64,000 nucleotides of DNA from Phytohabitans aurantiacus (GCF_027923225.1 NZ_BSDI01000034.1:5188-69187); one strand, 5' to 3'; shown: positions 17,820 to 27,302, counted from the stretch's first letter. Notes: generated from the sequence alone by a model not told the origin. A program made the numbers and translations.

Positions 17820-18757
17820 TGGGCTGGCTTATCCCGGTCGTGGAGATCCTGAACCGGTTCCTCGACTGGGTCTGCGAGCAGATCCTCGCCAGCTTCGACG
17901 CGGTTCTCGGCGCGATCACCGGATTCCTGCTGATCACACCGAACGTGACGGGCATGCCGCAGGTGCAGGCCCTCACGGGACGGGCCACCTGGGTCGTGGA
18001 CACGGTCTTCGTCCTGGCATTCGTCACCGCCGGGATCCTGGTCATGATCTCCGGCGGCGATGAGAATTCCCGCTACACGGTCAAGGACCTGGCCCCCCGC
18101 CTGGTCGTGGGATTCGTTAGCGCCCATTTCTCCCAGCTGTTGTGCGGCATGGCCATCGACGTGGCCAACGGCCTGACCGAGGCGTTGTCCGACCCCAGCC
18201 ACGGCTCGGACGGCGCGTTCGTCGCGATCAAGACACACGTCTACGCCGCCTCAAGCGACAAGTCCGGGCTGCCGGCGATGCTGTTCGCGATCGTCGCCCT
18301 GCTGATCACGGTGCTGCTCGCGATGACCGCGTTCAGCCTGGTCGTGCGGTTCTCCACGCTGCTGGTGCTCACGGCCGCGGCGCCGCTCGCGTTGGCCTGC
18401 CACGCGCTGCCGCAGACCGACGGCATCGCACGGCTGTGGTGGCGTAGCTACGCCGGCTGCCTGGCCACACCGGTGTTGCAGGCGATGATGCTGCAGGCCG
18501 GGCAGTGGATGCTGCTCGATCCGCAGTACATGAAGCCCGCGCTGGGCAAGTTCCTGGATCCCGGCCCGATCTTCAACCTGTTCGTCGTCATGGTGCTGCT
18601 CTGGTACACAGTCAAGATCCCCGGCCTGATCGGCCGGTACATGTCTCAGTCCGGGAGTAACACCAGCTTCCTCGGCGCGGCCGTCCGCGTGGTGGTCGTT
18701 CAGCAGTTGACACGGGCCGTTCCTGGCCTGGGCCGAGCGCGGGCGGTGGCCCGATGA
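17819..18757 (+). CDS. VirB6/TrbL-like polytopic membrane protein
   Basis: 312 residues; the ATG at 17819 shares bases with the pilin stop. At least five hydrophobic spans are visible, including VVDTVFVLAFVTAGILVMIS, LFAIVALLITVLLAMTAF, LLVLTAAAPLALACHALP and LFVVMVLLWYTVKIPG. A conserved-looking APLALACHALPQTDGIARLW segment is typical of Gram-positive VirB6/TrbL-type channel proteins. It should form the inner-membrane pore of the transfer machine. Confidence 0.75.
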   Translation: MGWLIPVVEILNRFLDWVCEQILASFDAVLGAITGFLLITPNVTGMPQVQALTGRATWVVDTVFVLAFVTAGILVMISGGDENSRYTVKDLAPRLVVGFVSAHFSQLLCGMAIDVANGLTEALSDPSHGSDGAFVAIKTHVYAASSDKSGLPAMLFAIVALLITVLLAMTAFSLVVRFSTLLVLTAAAPLALACHALPQTDGIARLWWRSYAGCLATPVLQAMMLQAGQWMLLDPQYMKPALGKFLDPGPIFNLFVVMVLLWYTVKIPGLIGRYMSQSGSNTSFLGAAVRVVVVQQLTRAVPGLGRARAVAR

Positions 18758-19719
18758 CCGGCACCCGCGATGACGAACAGGTCCGCGCCCGCATGCCCGC
18801 AGACGTGGACGCGCCAGACAAAGTGTTGTACGGGCTGACGTTCCGGCAGTTGGCGATCCTCGCGATCGCCGCCGTGGTGTTCTACGGCGGTTGGCGGTCG
18901 TTGCACACTCTGCTGCCGGTCCCGGTGGTGCTAGGTGCCAGCGTGGTGCTGGGCGGTTTGGTGTTCGGGCTGGCCGTCGGGCGCCGCGACGGGCTGCCGA
19001 TGGACCGGTGGCTGCTGGCCTCGGTCCGTCACCACCGAGCGTCGAAGGCGCTGTCGACCACCGACACGGCCAGCCGCACACCCGGCTGGGTGGACGCTGC
19101 GGCTGGGCGGATGCCGCTGCCGGCGCCGCTGAAACTGCCCGCTCAAGCGATCGCCGACGACGGTGAGATCGCCTTGCCGGGCGCGTCGGCGGCGATCGTC
19201 GCGGCCACCACCGTGAACCTCGGCTTGCGCACCTCCGGCGAGCAGCAGGCCCTTGTGGACACGTTCGGCCGCTGGCTCAACAGCCTGTCGACGCCGACGC
19301 AGGTGGTGGTCTCCGCGCAGCCGGTCAACCTGGCCAGCCACGCCACCGGCTTGCAGGACTCTGCTCACCGGCTGCCGCACCCGGCGTTGGAGACGGCCTG
19401 TGCCGACCACGCCCGATTCCTGGACGACCTGGCCCACCGGCGCGATCCGCTGCGCCGGCAGGTCCTCATCGTCACCCGCGCCCCAGCCGGCGGTGGACGC
19501 GGTGGGCATGCCGCCCGCCGCCGCGCGGACGACACGGTCCGCTCGCTGTCGGGGCTGGGTGTGACCACCCGTGCCCTGGATGGGGACGCGGCCACCGCCG
19601 CGATCGCGGCCTGCGCCGACCCGTACCGGCCGCCCCGCCAAGGCGGCCTGGCCGCACCCGACGCGGTGATCACCGGGGCGCCACCCCCACGCTCCCGCAG
19701 AAAGAAGGCATCGTCATGA
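18754..19719 (+). CDS. PrgI/VirB3-like membrane protein
   Basis: 321 residues, ATGA overlap with the VirB6-like gene. The N-terminal 80 residues match PrgI-type proteins: VDAPDKVLYGLTFRQLAILA followed by two membrane helices and a charged exit GRRDGLPMDRWLLASVRHHR. The remaining 230 residues are soluble and contain ASAAIVAATTVNLGLRTSGE and STPTQVVVSAQPVNLASH. VirB3-type proteins recruit the VirB4 ATPase to the membrane; here the VirB4 gene follows directly. Confidence 0.78.
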   Translation: MTGTRDDEQVRARMPADVDAPDKVLYGLTFRQLAILAIAAVVFYGGWRSLHTLLPVPVVLGASVVLGGLVFGLAVGRRDGLPMDRWLLASVRHHRASKALSTTDTASRTPGWVDAAAGRMPLPAPLKLPAQAIADDGEIALPGASAAIVAATTVNLGLRTSGEQQALVDTFGRWLNSLSTPTQVVVSAQPVNLASHATGLQDSAHRLPHPALETACADHARFLDDLAHRRDPLRRQVLIVTRAPAGGGRGGHAARRRADDTVRSLSGLGVTTRALDGDAATAAIAACADPYRPPRQGGLAAPDAVITGAPPPRSRRKKASS

Positions 19720-21536
19720 AAGGACTACTGCACCGCCGGACCGCACGCGACCGTGATACTCCAGCCACCTCCACCGGTGGGGTGGCCGGGGTGGTCGCGC
19801 CGGCGTCGGTGGAGGTGACCCCCCGTTTCTTGCGGGTCGGTGACGGGTACGCGGCCACCCTGGTGGTGACTGGGTATCCGGCCGAAGTCGGGCCGGGCTG
19901 GCTGGAGCCCCTGCTGGCCTGGCCAGGCCGGCTCGACCTGGCCCTGCACATCGACCCGCTGCCCGCGCCGGTCGCCGCGTCGCGGCTGCGCACCCAACGG
20001 GCCCGCCTCGAATCGTCCCGGCGGGCGGACAGCGACAGGGGCAAGCTGTCCGACCCGTACGTCGAGGCGGCGGCCGAGGACGCCGCCGACCTGGCCCAAC
20101 GCCTCGCCCGAGGCGCCGCGAAACTGTTCAGGGTCGGCCTGTATCTGACCGTGCACGCCCGCACCGAGGCCGAGCTGCTGGAGGCGTGCGCGCAGGTCAA
20201 GGCCGCCGCCGCGTCCACGCTCCTGGAGGTGCAGCCGGCGACCTGGCGGCACCTGGCCGGCTGGACCACCACTCTGCCCCTCGCGACCGACTCGCTGCAG
20301 ATGCTGCGCACCATGGACACCCAAGCCCTCGCAGCGGCGTTTCCCCTTGCCAGCCCCGATTTGCCGGCGCCGCTGCCGGGTGACCCGCCAGTCACCGGTG
20401 GCGTGCTCTACGGCGTCAACCCGGCCTCCAACGGGATCGTCTGGTGGGACCGGTGGAGCCAGGAGAACTACAACTCCGTCGTCCTCGCCAGGAGCGGTGC
20501 CGGCAAGAGCTACTTCGTGAAACTCGAAGTGCTCCGAAACCTGTACCAGGGCGTCCACATATCCATTGTGGACCCCGAGGATGAGTACCTGCGGCTCGCC
20601 GAAGCCGTCGGCGGCACCGTGGTCCGACTCGGCATGCCCGGCGTGAAAATCAACCCGCTCGATCTACCGGTCGGTGACCACCGGCCCGACGTCCTGACCC
20701 GACGCGGCCTGTTCCTGCACACCGTCATCTCGGTCCTGGTCGGGCACCCGCCGCCGCCGGCCGAGCGCGCCGCCCTGGACAGGGCGATCCTGGCCGTCTA
20801 CCGGCAGGCCGGCATCACCGCCGACCCGCACACCCACACCCGCCCGGCGCCACTGCTCAAAGACCTGGTCGGCTGCCTGGAAACCGACCCCGAGCCGGCC
20901 GCCGCGCAGCTCGCCGCCCGGCTAGCGCCGTGGGTGCACGGCAGCTTCGCCGACCTGTTCAACGGCCCCACGACCCACGCCCCGCTCGGGCACCTCGTCG
21001 TGTGGAGCCTGCGGCACCTGCCCGACGAGTTGCGCACCATCGGCACCCTGCTCGCCCTGGACCACATCTGGCGGCAGGTCGACCTACCTGTCCAGTCCCG
21101 GTCCGCGGCGACGCCGCCGGTGCGCCGCATCGTCGTCGTAGACGAGGCGTGGCTGCTCATGCGCGACGGCGAAGGCGCACGGTTTCTGTTCCGCATGAGC
21201 AAGGCGGCCCGCAAACGGTTCGCCGGACTCACCGTCATCACGCAGGACGTCGCAGACGTGCTCGGCACCGAACTGGGCCAGGCCGTGGTGTCCAACGCCG
21301 CCACCCAGGTACTGCTCAAGCAGGCCCCGCAAGCGATCGACGCGCTCGCCGACGCGTTCTCCCTCACCGGCGGAGAACGCCGGCTGCTGCTGGGCGCCCG
21401 CCAAGGCCAGGGACTGCTCATCTGCGGGATAGCCCGCACCGGCTTCGAAGCCATCAGCTCCGAACAGGAGCACGCCCTGTGCACCACCAACCCCGCCGAA
21501 CTCTACGACGACCAAGAAGACGAGGACGACCTGTGA
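19716..21536 (+). CDS. VirB4-like ATPase of the type IV secretion system
   Basis: 606 residues, ATGA overlap with the previous gene. Walker A is ARSGAGKS around residues 258-265 and Walker B is IVVVDEAWLLM with D476 and E477. ITQDVADVLGTELGQAVVSN follows as in VirB4/TrbE ATPases, and the N-terminal 230 residues form the usual membrane-linked domain. It powers pilus or channel assembly at the inner face of the membrane. Length is at the short end for VirB4. Its stop overlaps the start of the coupling protein gene. Confidence 0.9.
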   Translation: MKGLLHRRTARDRDTPATSTGGVAGVVAPASVEVTPRFLRVGDGYAATLVVTGYPAEVGPGWLEPLLAWPGRLDLALHIDPLPAPVAASRLRTQRARLESSRRADSDRGKLSDPYVEAAAEDAADLAQRLARGAAKLFRVGLYLTVHARTEAELLEACAQVKAAAASTLLEVQPATWRHLAGWTTTLPLATDSLQMLRTMDTQALAAAFPLASPDLPAPLPGDPPVTGGVLYGVNPASNGIVWWDRWSQENYNSVVLARSGAGKSYFVKLEVLRNLYQGVHISIVDPEDEYLRLAEAVGGTVVRLGMPGVKINPLDLPVGDHRPDVLTRRGLFLHTVISVLVGHPPPPAERAALDRAILAVYRQAGITADPHTHTRPAPLLKDLVGCLETDPEPAAAQLAARLAPWVHGSFADLFNGPTTHAPLGHLVVWSLRHLPDELRTIGTLLALDHIWRQVDLPVQSRSAATPPVRRIVVVDEAWLLMRDGEGARFLFRMSKAARKRFAGLTVITQDVADVLGTELGQAVVSNAATQVLLKQAPQAIDALADAFSLTGGERRLLLGARQGQGLLICGIARTGFEAISSEQEHALCTTNPAELYDDQEDEDDL

Positions 21537-24172
21537 AACCCCCACCCCCGATACTTTCCAACCTGGCGACCGACCCGGCGCCCGCCCTCCACGGGGCGGG
21601 CGCCGAACTGTTTTCGGCCCTCGCCGCCGAGCCCGACCTTTCCCCGCCCGCGAGCTGGGTGTGGCACGCCGGGACCTGGGCGATCGACCGGCCGTGGCTG
21701 GCCGCTGTCGCCGCCGCAGCCCTGGTGATGTGGATCGCCGGCCGGAACCTGCTCGCCGGGTGGCGGCACCGCCGGCACGCCACCGGCGCCCGCCTGGTCA
21801 CCATCGCCCCGCCGCCGCAGGTGGACCCGCACAGCTCGGCGGCGTTCCTGGCCAACCTCGCCGGCACGCTCACCCCGGTCCGCTGGCGGCGACTGCTGTA
21901 CGGCACCCCGCACGTCGCGTGGCAATACACCTGGACGGGGCGGCAACTGCTGGTGTCGGTCTGGGTACCCGGCAGCGTCCCCCAGGGCGCGGTCGAGGCC
22001 GCCGTGCGCGGCGCCTGGCCCGGCGCCGCCTGCACCACCACCGACGCCGCCGATCCGATCCCCGCCGACGCGGTAGCCGCCACCGGCGGGCACCTGTCGC
22101 CGACCGCGGCCGAGTGGCTGCCGTTCCACACCGACCACGAGGCCGACCCGCTGCGCGCGTTGATGGCGGCCGGCGCCCAGCTACGCGACGGCGAGTACGC
22201 CTGCGTACAGATCCTCGCCCGTCCCGCATCCCCCAGGCGTGCCGCACGGGCCCGCCGGGCCGCCGGCCGGCTACGCGACGGCAAGACCGCCATCCCGACG
22301 ATCAACCCCGCCGCCCCGCTGCTATGGCTCATCGAGGTCTTCCAGACGGGATCCTCCGCGCGGAGCCGGGCACCGTCGGCCGGTGCGGCCTCACGGCGGG
22401 ATCCCAGCGTGGAACGCGACGTGCGGGCCATCCTCGACAAGACCAGCCACGTGCTGTGGCAGACCGGCATCCGCTACTGCGTCGCAGACACCAACACGCG
22501 CGAAGGCTCCCAGCCGAAGGCCCGGCTGCGGGGGATCGCCGACGCGGTCGCGTCCAGCTTCGCCGTGCACTCCGGCCGCAACCGGCTGACCCACCGCACC
22601 CGCATGCCGCACCCCGTGCGAGTGCTCGCCGCCCGCCGGCTCGGCCCCGGCTTCCTCACCGCCGCCCCCGAACTGGCCGCGCTCGCCGCGCTGCCGCAGG
22701 ACCTGGCCGTACCCGGCCTGGACCGCGCGCGGGCCAAGTCGATGCCGGCCCCGGTCGCGGTCCCGACCGGAGGCCGCGGCGTCACAGTGCTCGGCGACGC
22801 CGAGATCGGCGGCCACCCGGTCGCCCTGGCCGTGCCCGACGCCCGGTATCACCTGCACATGGTGGGCTCCACCGGCTCGGGCAAGACCACCCTGCTCGCC
22901 AACATGATCATCGACGGCATCGTGGCCGGCCGGGGCACCGTGGTAATCGACCCACACGGCGACCTCGTCACCGACATCCTCGACCGGCTGCCCGCCTCGG
23001 TGGCCGACCGGGTGGTGCTGTTCGACCCCGACCAACCCAACCCGCCGACGCTGAACCCGCTCGAAGGCCGCGACCACGACCTGATCACCGACAACCTCGT
23101 GTCGATCTTCGGCAGCATCTTCGTCAAAGCGTGGGGGCCACGTATGGACGACGTCATGCGGGTGTCCTGCCTGACCCTGCTCAAACACGCCAACGTCACC
23201 CTGCAGCACATCCCACCGCTGTTGACCTCGGCGCAGTTCAGGTCCGAGATGACCGTCGACCTCGACGACCCCGAAGGCTTGGAAGGATTCTGGGCCTGGT
23301 ACGACGAGATGACCCCAGCGCTGCGCTCCCAGGTCATCGGCCCGGTCCTGGCCCGGCTGCGCTCGTTCCTGCTCCGCGACTTCGTCAAGCGGGCGATGCG
23401 CTACCCGAAGTCCAGCTTCGACATGGGCGACATCCTCGACGGCGGCGTCCTGCTCGTGCGGATCCCCAAGGGCATGCTCGGCGAGGACACCAGCCGGCTA
23501 CTCGGCTCGCTGATCCTGACCAAGGTGTGGCAGGCCGCCACCGCCCGCGCCAGCATCCCGGTCGAACAGCGCCGCGACGCCCAGATCGTCCTCGACGAAT
23601 GCCAGAACTTCCTCACCTTGGCGTCCTCGTTGGACACGATGCTGGCCGAGGCCCGCAAGTACCGGCTATCCATGGTCCTGGCCCACCAGGATCTGGCCCA
23701 GTTCCCCCGGGACCTGCTGGCCGCGGTGTCCGCGAACGCCCGCAACAAGGTGTACTTCAGCGTCAGCCCCGAGGACGCGCGCGTCCTGGCCAGGCACACC
23801 ATGCCAGAGCTCGACGAGCATGACCTCGCCCACCTGGACGTCTACACCGCGGTCGCCCGGCTCGTCGCCGACGGCCGGCAGACACCCACGTTCACCATGC
23901 GGACCCGGCCGCCGCGCCCGACCGTCGGTGAGGCCACCGCCATCCGGCAGGCCGCCGCCGAGGCGGTACCGGAGCAGGACACCAGCGCTATAGACGAGCT
24001 CGTCCAAAACTTGACCAAGCGGGAGAAGAAGGAACGCTCCCGCCGCCGCAAGCCCCCCTCAGCCAGCGGTGAGGGTGCCGGGGGTTCTGGCCGGTCGCGT
24101 CCTGCGGCGGGTGACCCGTCGCGTGACCCGTCGCGTCGCAACTGCGATCCCGGGCCTGACAGACAGTCCTGA
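21533..24172 (+). CDS. Type IV coupling protein (VirD4/TraG-like)
   Basis: 879 residues from GTG 21533 (GTGA overlap). One hydrophobic helix (WLAAVAAAALVMWIAGRNLL) anchors the N-terminus. Walker A is GSTGSGKT at residues 445-452, then VVIDPHGDLVTDIL, and Walker B is IVLDECQNF with D688 and E689. LAHQDLAQFPRDL and ARNKVYFSVSPEDA complete the VirD4/TraG pattern. Such proteins bring the DNA-relaxase complex to the secretion channel. The C-terminal 60 residues are charged and Pro/Ser/Arg-rich and may be a substrate-binding tail. TCTGACAG-type motifs start right at its 3' end (24158-24187). Confidence 0.9.
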   Translation: MKPPPPILSNLATDPAPALHGAGAELFSALAAEPDLSPPASWVWHAGTWAIDRPWLAAVAAAALVMWIAGRNLLAGWRHRRHATGARLVTIAPPPQVDPHSSAAFLANLAGTLTPVRWRRLLYGTPHVAWQYTWTGRQLLVSVWVPGSVPQGAVEAAVRGAWPGAACTTTDAADPIPADAVAATGGHLSPTAAEWLPFHTDHEADPLRALMAAGAQLRDGEYACVQILARPASPRRAARARRAAGRLRDGKTAIPTINPAAPLLWLIEVFQTGSSARSRAPSAGAASRRDPSVERDVRAILDKTSHVLWQTGIRYCVADTNTREGSQPKARLRGIADAVASSFAVHSGRNRLTHRTRMPHPVRVLAARRLGPGFLTAAPELAALAALPQDLAVPGLDRARAKSMPAPVAVPTGGRGVTVLGDAEIGGHPVALAVPDARYHLHMVGSTGSGKTTLLANMIIDGIVAGRGTVVIDPHGDLVTDILDRLPASVADRVVLFDPDQPNPPTLNPLEGRDHDLITDNLVSIFGSIFVKAWGPRMDDVMRVSCLTLLKHANVTLQHIPPLLTSAQFRSEMTVDLDDPEGLEGFWAWYDEMTPALRSQVIGPVLARLRSFLLRDFVKRAMRYPKSSFDMGDILDGGVLLVRIPKGMLGEDTSRLLGSLILTKVWQAATARASIPVEQRRDAQIVLDECQNFLTLASSLDTMLAEARKYRLSMVLAHQDLAQFPRDLLAAVSANARNKVYFSVSPEDARVLARHTMPELDEHDLAHLDVYTAVARLVADGRQTPTFTMRTRPPRPTVGEATAIRQAAAEAVPEQDTSAIDELVQNLTKREKKERSRRRKPPSASGEGAGGSGRSRPAAGDPSRDPSRRNCDPGPDRQS

Positions 24173-24282
24173 CCTGCCCTGTCAGTGCCGCACGTGGCCC
24201 CTTTCCGCCCTACCGGGCACCCCTTCCAGTTCCAGACACCCTCCGATAGGAGGGCACCGTCTTCCGCTAAGGAGCAACTCTG

Positions 24283-25239
24283 ATGTACCGCCGTGTTCCA
24301 CTCCCATCGACCAAACCAGACCCGCTGAGGGTCTACCGCCGTATCACCCCCCGCGATCGCCTGCTGATGTCCTGGCTGGCCGAGCACTACCTGCTGTCCA
24401 CCGCCCAGATCGGTCGGGCGCTGTTCGACGCGCTGCGTACCGCGCAGATGCGACTCACGATCCTGCACCGGGAGCGGGTCCTGCACCGGTTCGCCTGGGC
24501 CGCCGCCGACGGCACCCCGGAAACGTCGTTCCTGTACACCCTCGGCCCGGTCGGGTTGCGCCGACACCCCACCGCCTACTTCGACCCCGACAACCTGGGG
24601 TTGAAGGCGCCGCGGTCCAGCGTCGACCGCGCCGAACGGATCGTGAACAGCAAGAGCCTGTACCACCGGCTCGGCGTCAACCAGTTCTTCGTCGACCTGC
24701 ACGCGCAAACCCGCACCGGGTCCGACAGTCGGCTGCTGCGCTGGTGGTCCGAGCAGCACGCGACCGCCGCCTACAGCGGCACCAAACACACCCCCCAGGG
24801 CACCGTCAGGATCAACGTGTTCCCCGACGGGCACGGCATCTGGCACGCCGAAGGCCGCACCGTCGGGTTCTTCGTCGAACACGACCGCGACACCGAGAAA
24901 CTCGCCGTCGTCGTGGCGAAACTGCGCGGCTACGAGAACCTGGCCCGCTACGGTGCAACCCGGTTCCCGGTGCTGCTCTGGGTACCGAACCAGCGTCGGG
25001 AAACCAGCCTGCTGCGGGTGCTGCGCGACGTACCCACCCGGATGCCGGTCGCCGTAGCCGTGCACGGCGACAATCCAGCCGGACCGGTCTGGGCGCTGAC
25101 CTCGGACCCGTCGCACCGCCGGCACCTGCACAAGCTGCCCAGCGACCCCGGAGCAGACGGCTACCCCGACCCGGTCGGGCAGGCGTGGCCCGACGACGAT
25201 GACGGTTTCCCGGACGAAGACGAGCTCGCCGACACCTGA
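24283..25239 (+). CDS. Replic_Relax-type replication-relaxation protein
   Basis: 318 residues, ATG 24283 with AAGGAGC at 24269-24275. Residues 22-75 (ITPRDRLLMSWLAEHYLLST and onwards) form a winged helix typical of Replic_Relax proteins. The second half contains INVFPDGHGIWHAEG, then VGFFVEHDRDTEKLAVVVAK and LRGYENLARYG. The PD...E-x-D...K arrangement resembles PD-(D/E)xK nucleases; that resemblance is my inference. No classical HUH relaxase with a histidine triad is visible anywhere in the window, so this protein is the best candidate for the DNA-processing step of transfer. Two strong hairpins begin inside its last codons. Confidence 0.75.
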   Translation: MYRRVPLPSTKPDPLRVYRRITPRDRLLMSWLAEHYLLSTAQIGRALFDALRTAQMRLTILHRERVLHRFAWAAADGTPETSFLYTLGPVGLRRHPTAYFDPDNLGLKAPRSSVDRAERIVNSKSLYHRLGVNQFFVDLHAQTRTGSDSRLLRWWSEQHATAAYSGTKHTPQGTVRINVFPDGHGIWHAEGRTVGFFVEHDRDTEKLAVVVAKLRGYENLARYGATRFPVLLWVPNQRRETSLLRVLRDVPTRMPVAVAVHGDNPAGPVWALTSDPSHRRHLHKLPSDPGADGYPDPVGQAWPDDDDGFPDEDELADT

Positions 25240-25270
25240 CAGACACCGAGGGTGTCTGTCAGGTGTCGGC
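25228..25270. repeat. Perfect 20-bp-arm inverted repeat (candidate oriT or terminator)
   Basis: Left arm 25228-25247 and right arm 25251-25270 are perfectly complementary with a GAG loop; the core is CTGACAGACACC/GGTGTCTGTCAG, so each arm contains the element's TGACAG word. The arm covers the stop codon of the Replic_Relax gene. There is no T-run after it, which argues against a simple intrinsic terminator. Confidence 0.7.
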
Positions 25271-25277
25271 AGCGCAC

Positions 25278-25306
25278 CGTTGACAGATTCGGAGAATCTG
25301 TCAACG
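25278..25306. repeat. Second perfect inverted repeat, 13-bp arms
   Basis: Arms CGTTGACAGATTC (25278-25290) and GAATCTGTCAACG (25294-25306) flank a GGA loop. It follows the first hairpin by seven bases and again carries the TGACAG word. Tandem hairpins next to a relaxation gene are what an origin of transfer often looks like. Confidence 0.65.
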
Positions 25307-25652
25307 CAACAATCATCATCAATGAAGGTCTGACGGTGCAGGTCAGGGCGCTGCGCGGCTGATCGCGCAGGCGCGGTGCTGACAGATCAGGCCGTTACCG
25401 TTTCGGCAACACATCACCTCTATATATCTCCACCCCGGTTCGGTCCCACCTGACCGCCCACCGCCGCACTATGCGGTGTGTGCAACCCACCCGCCTTCGG
25501 GCCGGTCGGTACACGCGCCGCGCGGCGACCGGCAGGTCGCACCAACCACCCCGGCACCACCCGTCCCCAGTCCCTGTGAACCGACCCATGCAACCGGTGG
25601 GCCGGTCACGTCCGCGTGCGCTCACGCGCCGAACCCCGAGGAGGAAACAAAC
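25307..25652. other. Non-coding spacer after the tandem hairpins
   Basis: A short AT-rich run (CAATCATCATCAATGAAGG, 25309-25327) and one more CTGACAGATC at 25379 lie here, then a GC-rich stretch with no convincing frame. GAGGAGGAAAC at 25639-25647 is the ribosome binding site of the next gene. Confidence 0.4.
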
Positions 25653-26450
25653 ATGGCGAAGAAGACCCAGAAGAGCACCGGGCAGCCGCTGACACGGCAC
25701 GGCTCACGCGTGCAGGAGGTGCTGTCGGCCAAGCCGACCACCACCGAACTGCCCGCGACGGTCATGCCGCCGCCGACGATCCGGTACAGCCTGGTGTGCC
25801 TGCCCGAGGAACTGCCCACGGCGGTTCTCTCGACAGGCCGCAACCTGGCCCGGCACCTCAACGTGCCAGCCAAGGCCTTCGCCGCCCTCTGGGCGAAGCC
25901 TGGCCTGTACCTGTGGCAGCGCCGGCAGCTGATCGGCCTGGGCAAAGACCGCCGCCCCGCCGTGTGCGCGGGTGGTCCGGTCAAGCTGATCGACCTGGCC
26001 GCGATGCGGCACGCCGCTCACCTCGGTGCCACCATGCGCCACAACATGTGGCACACGGCAACCCGCGGCACGCAGGTCGCGTCGCCGTGGCACGTCTTCC
26101 ACGGCCGGCACCTGGCCGACCCGTCCGGGTACCCCCTGGACAAGGCCAAGGCCGACTTCGAAGGACAGCGACGAGTCGTCGCGATGCGGCTGCACAACAC
26201 CAACTGGTTTGGGCCGGACAACGAACTCGACCCGCTCGAGCTGGATTTCTACCAGTGCGGCGCGGCCGCCTACGCCAACTACCGGGCGTTGCGGGCTATG
26301 TGTACCGACTCGGTCATCACCGAGAACGGGCAACGCATCCAGCCGGAGAGCGATTTGCTCCCGCACCGGCAAGCGTTCCTGGCAAAGGCCGTGCGGTACG
26401 TCGAGAACCTCGACCCACGCCAGCGCGTGCTGTGCGTAACGCACAACTAG
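25653..26450 (+). CDS. Conserved-looking cargo protein, unknown
   Basis: 265 residues; ATG 25653 is fixed by GAGGAGG a few bases upstream. The N-terminus is Lys-rich (MAKKTQKSTGQPL), the rest is soluble with many aromatic and His residues (LGATMRHNMWHTATRGTQ, RLHNTNWFGPDNELDPLELD). No catalytic motif or membrane segment recognised. It opens the sparse cargo region that follows the transfer genes. Confidence 0.65.
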   Translation: MAKKTQKSTGQPLTRHGSRVQEVLSAKPTTTELPATVMPPPTIRYSLVCLPEELPTAVLSTGRNLARHLNVPAKAFAALWAKPGLYLWQRRQLIGLGKDRRPAVCAGGPVKLIDLAAMRHAAHLGATMRHNMWHTATRGTQVASPWHVFHGRHLADPSGYPLDKAKADFEGQRRVVAMRLHNTNWFGPDNELDPLELDFYQCGAAAYANYRALRAMCTDSVITENGQRIQPESDLLPHRQAFLAKAVRYVENLDPRQRVLCVTHN

Positions 26451-26769
26451 CCAGCCTCCCCACGTTCCTCGCCTTCACCCGAAGACGCGGAAATCCACGG
26501 AACTGGCGACAACTCCAATGTGGAACCGGTTGGGATCCGTCACACCGTCCAGCACCCGAGGACAACCGTGACGACCCAACCGGCACCACCCACTGCCCGA
26601 CCCCGGCGAAACATTCCCCGCACTCCCCGACCGACGCGGCACTACCACCTGGGCTCCGCTGCCGCAGGCGCGTCAGCGCCACGGTCCAGCGCCCGCCCGC
26701 CGGTTCGCCTCGCGTCCAGCCATCACAGCCGGGTCACACCCGCACCGACCCGACCCCCGAAGGAGGACC
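26451..26769. other. Spacer without recognisable content
   Basis: 319 bp between two cargo genes. Both strands are GC-rich with only shadow frames. GAAGGAGG at 26759-26765 belongs to the next gene. Nothing else seen. Confidence 0.5.
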
Positions 26770-27231
26770 ATGTCCATGCCCTCACGGCTTCACTTCGACC
26801 TCGCCCAAGTCGCCAAAGAGGCTCGCCAGGCTCTCATGGCCGATGCCAATGAAAGCCGCCCGTACGCTGGCCCCACCAACTGCGAGCCCGCGCTGTTGCT
26901 GTTCCGCCAAATCGAAACGGTATGGCTGCGCTCGAACGGCACCCCCCGAGGCGCCTTCGGGCTCCACCCCCCGCTCGGAGCCGGGGCACAGCCACGCGGC
27001 GCGGTCACGGTGCCGGCGTTCCAGGCTCCGACCATAAAACACCCGATCCTGCTGCCGCTGCTCAACGACAGCGGTCCACAGCTGGCCGACCTCATCTTCA
27101 CCGGGTGGGCCCTCGGATACCCGCTGGCCATGTACGACCCCGGCACCGGCACCCTCGCCGTCGGACGACGCCGCCTGCGCGCTGCCCGCCCGCGACCCGA
27201 GAGCATCACCGCCATCAGCAGCCGACGATAA
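26770..27231 (+). CDS. Small cargo protein, unknown
   Basis: 153 residues, ATG 26770; a second ATG at 26776 is better spaced from GAAGGAGG and may be the true start. Soluble, with a central ILLPLLNDSGPQLADLIFTG segment and an Arg-rich C-terminus. No family recognised. It stands alone between long spacers, and a strong terminator-like hairpin lies 70 bp after its stop. Confidence 0.55.
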   Translation: MSMPSRLHFDLAQVAKEARQALMADANESRPYAGPTNCEPALLLFRQIETVWLRSNGTPRGAFGLHPPLGAGAQPRGAVTVPAFQAPTIKHPILLPLLNDSGPQLADLIFTGWALGYPLAMYDPGTGTLAVGRRRLRAARPRPESITAISSRR

Positions 27232-27302
27232 CCGCCGACCGTGGGCGTGTCGCCCGCTCATTGACCAACCCGACAACAACAGATACGCCACCGAACTGTC
27301 CC

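Noticed and set aside
21661..23823. Second long frame inside the coupling-protein gene
   Set aside because: Extremely Arg/Pro-rich shadow; the other frame has all VirD4 motifs.
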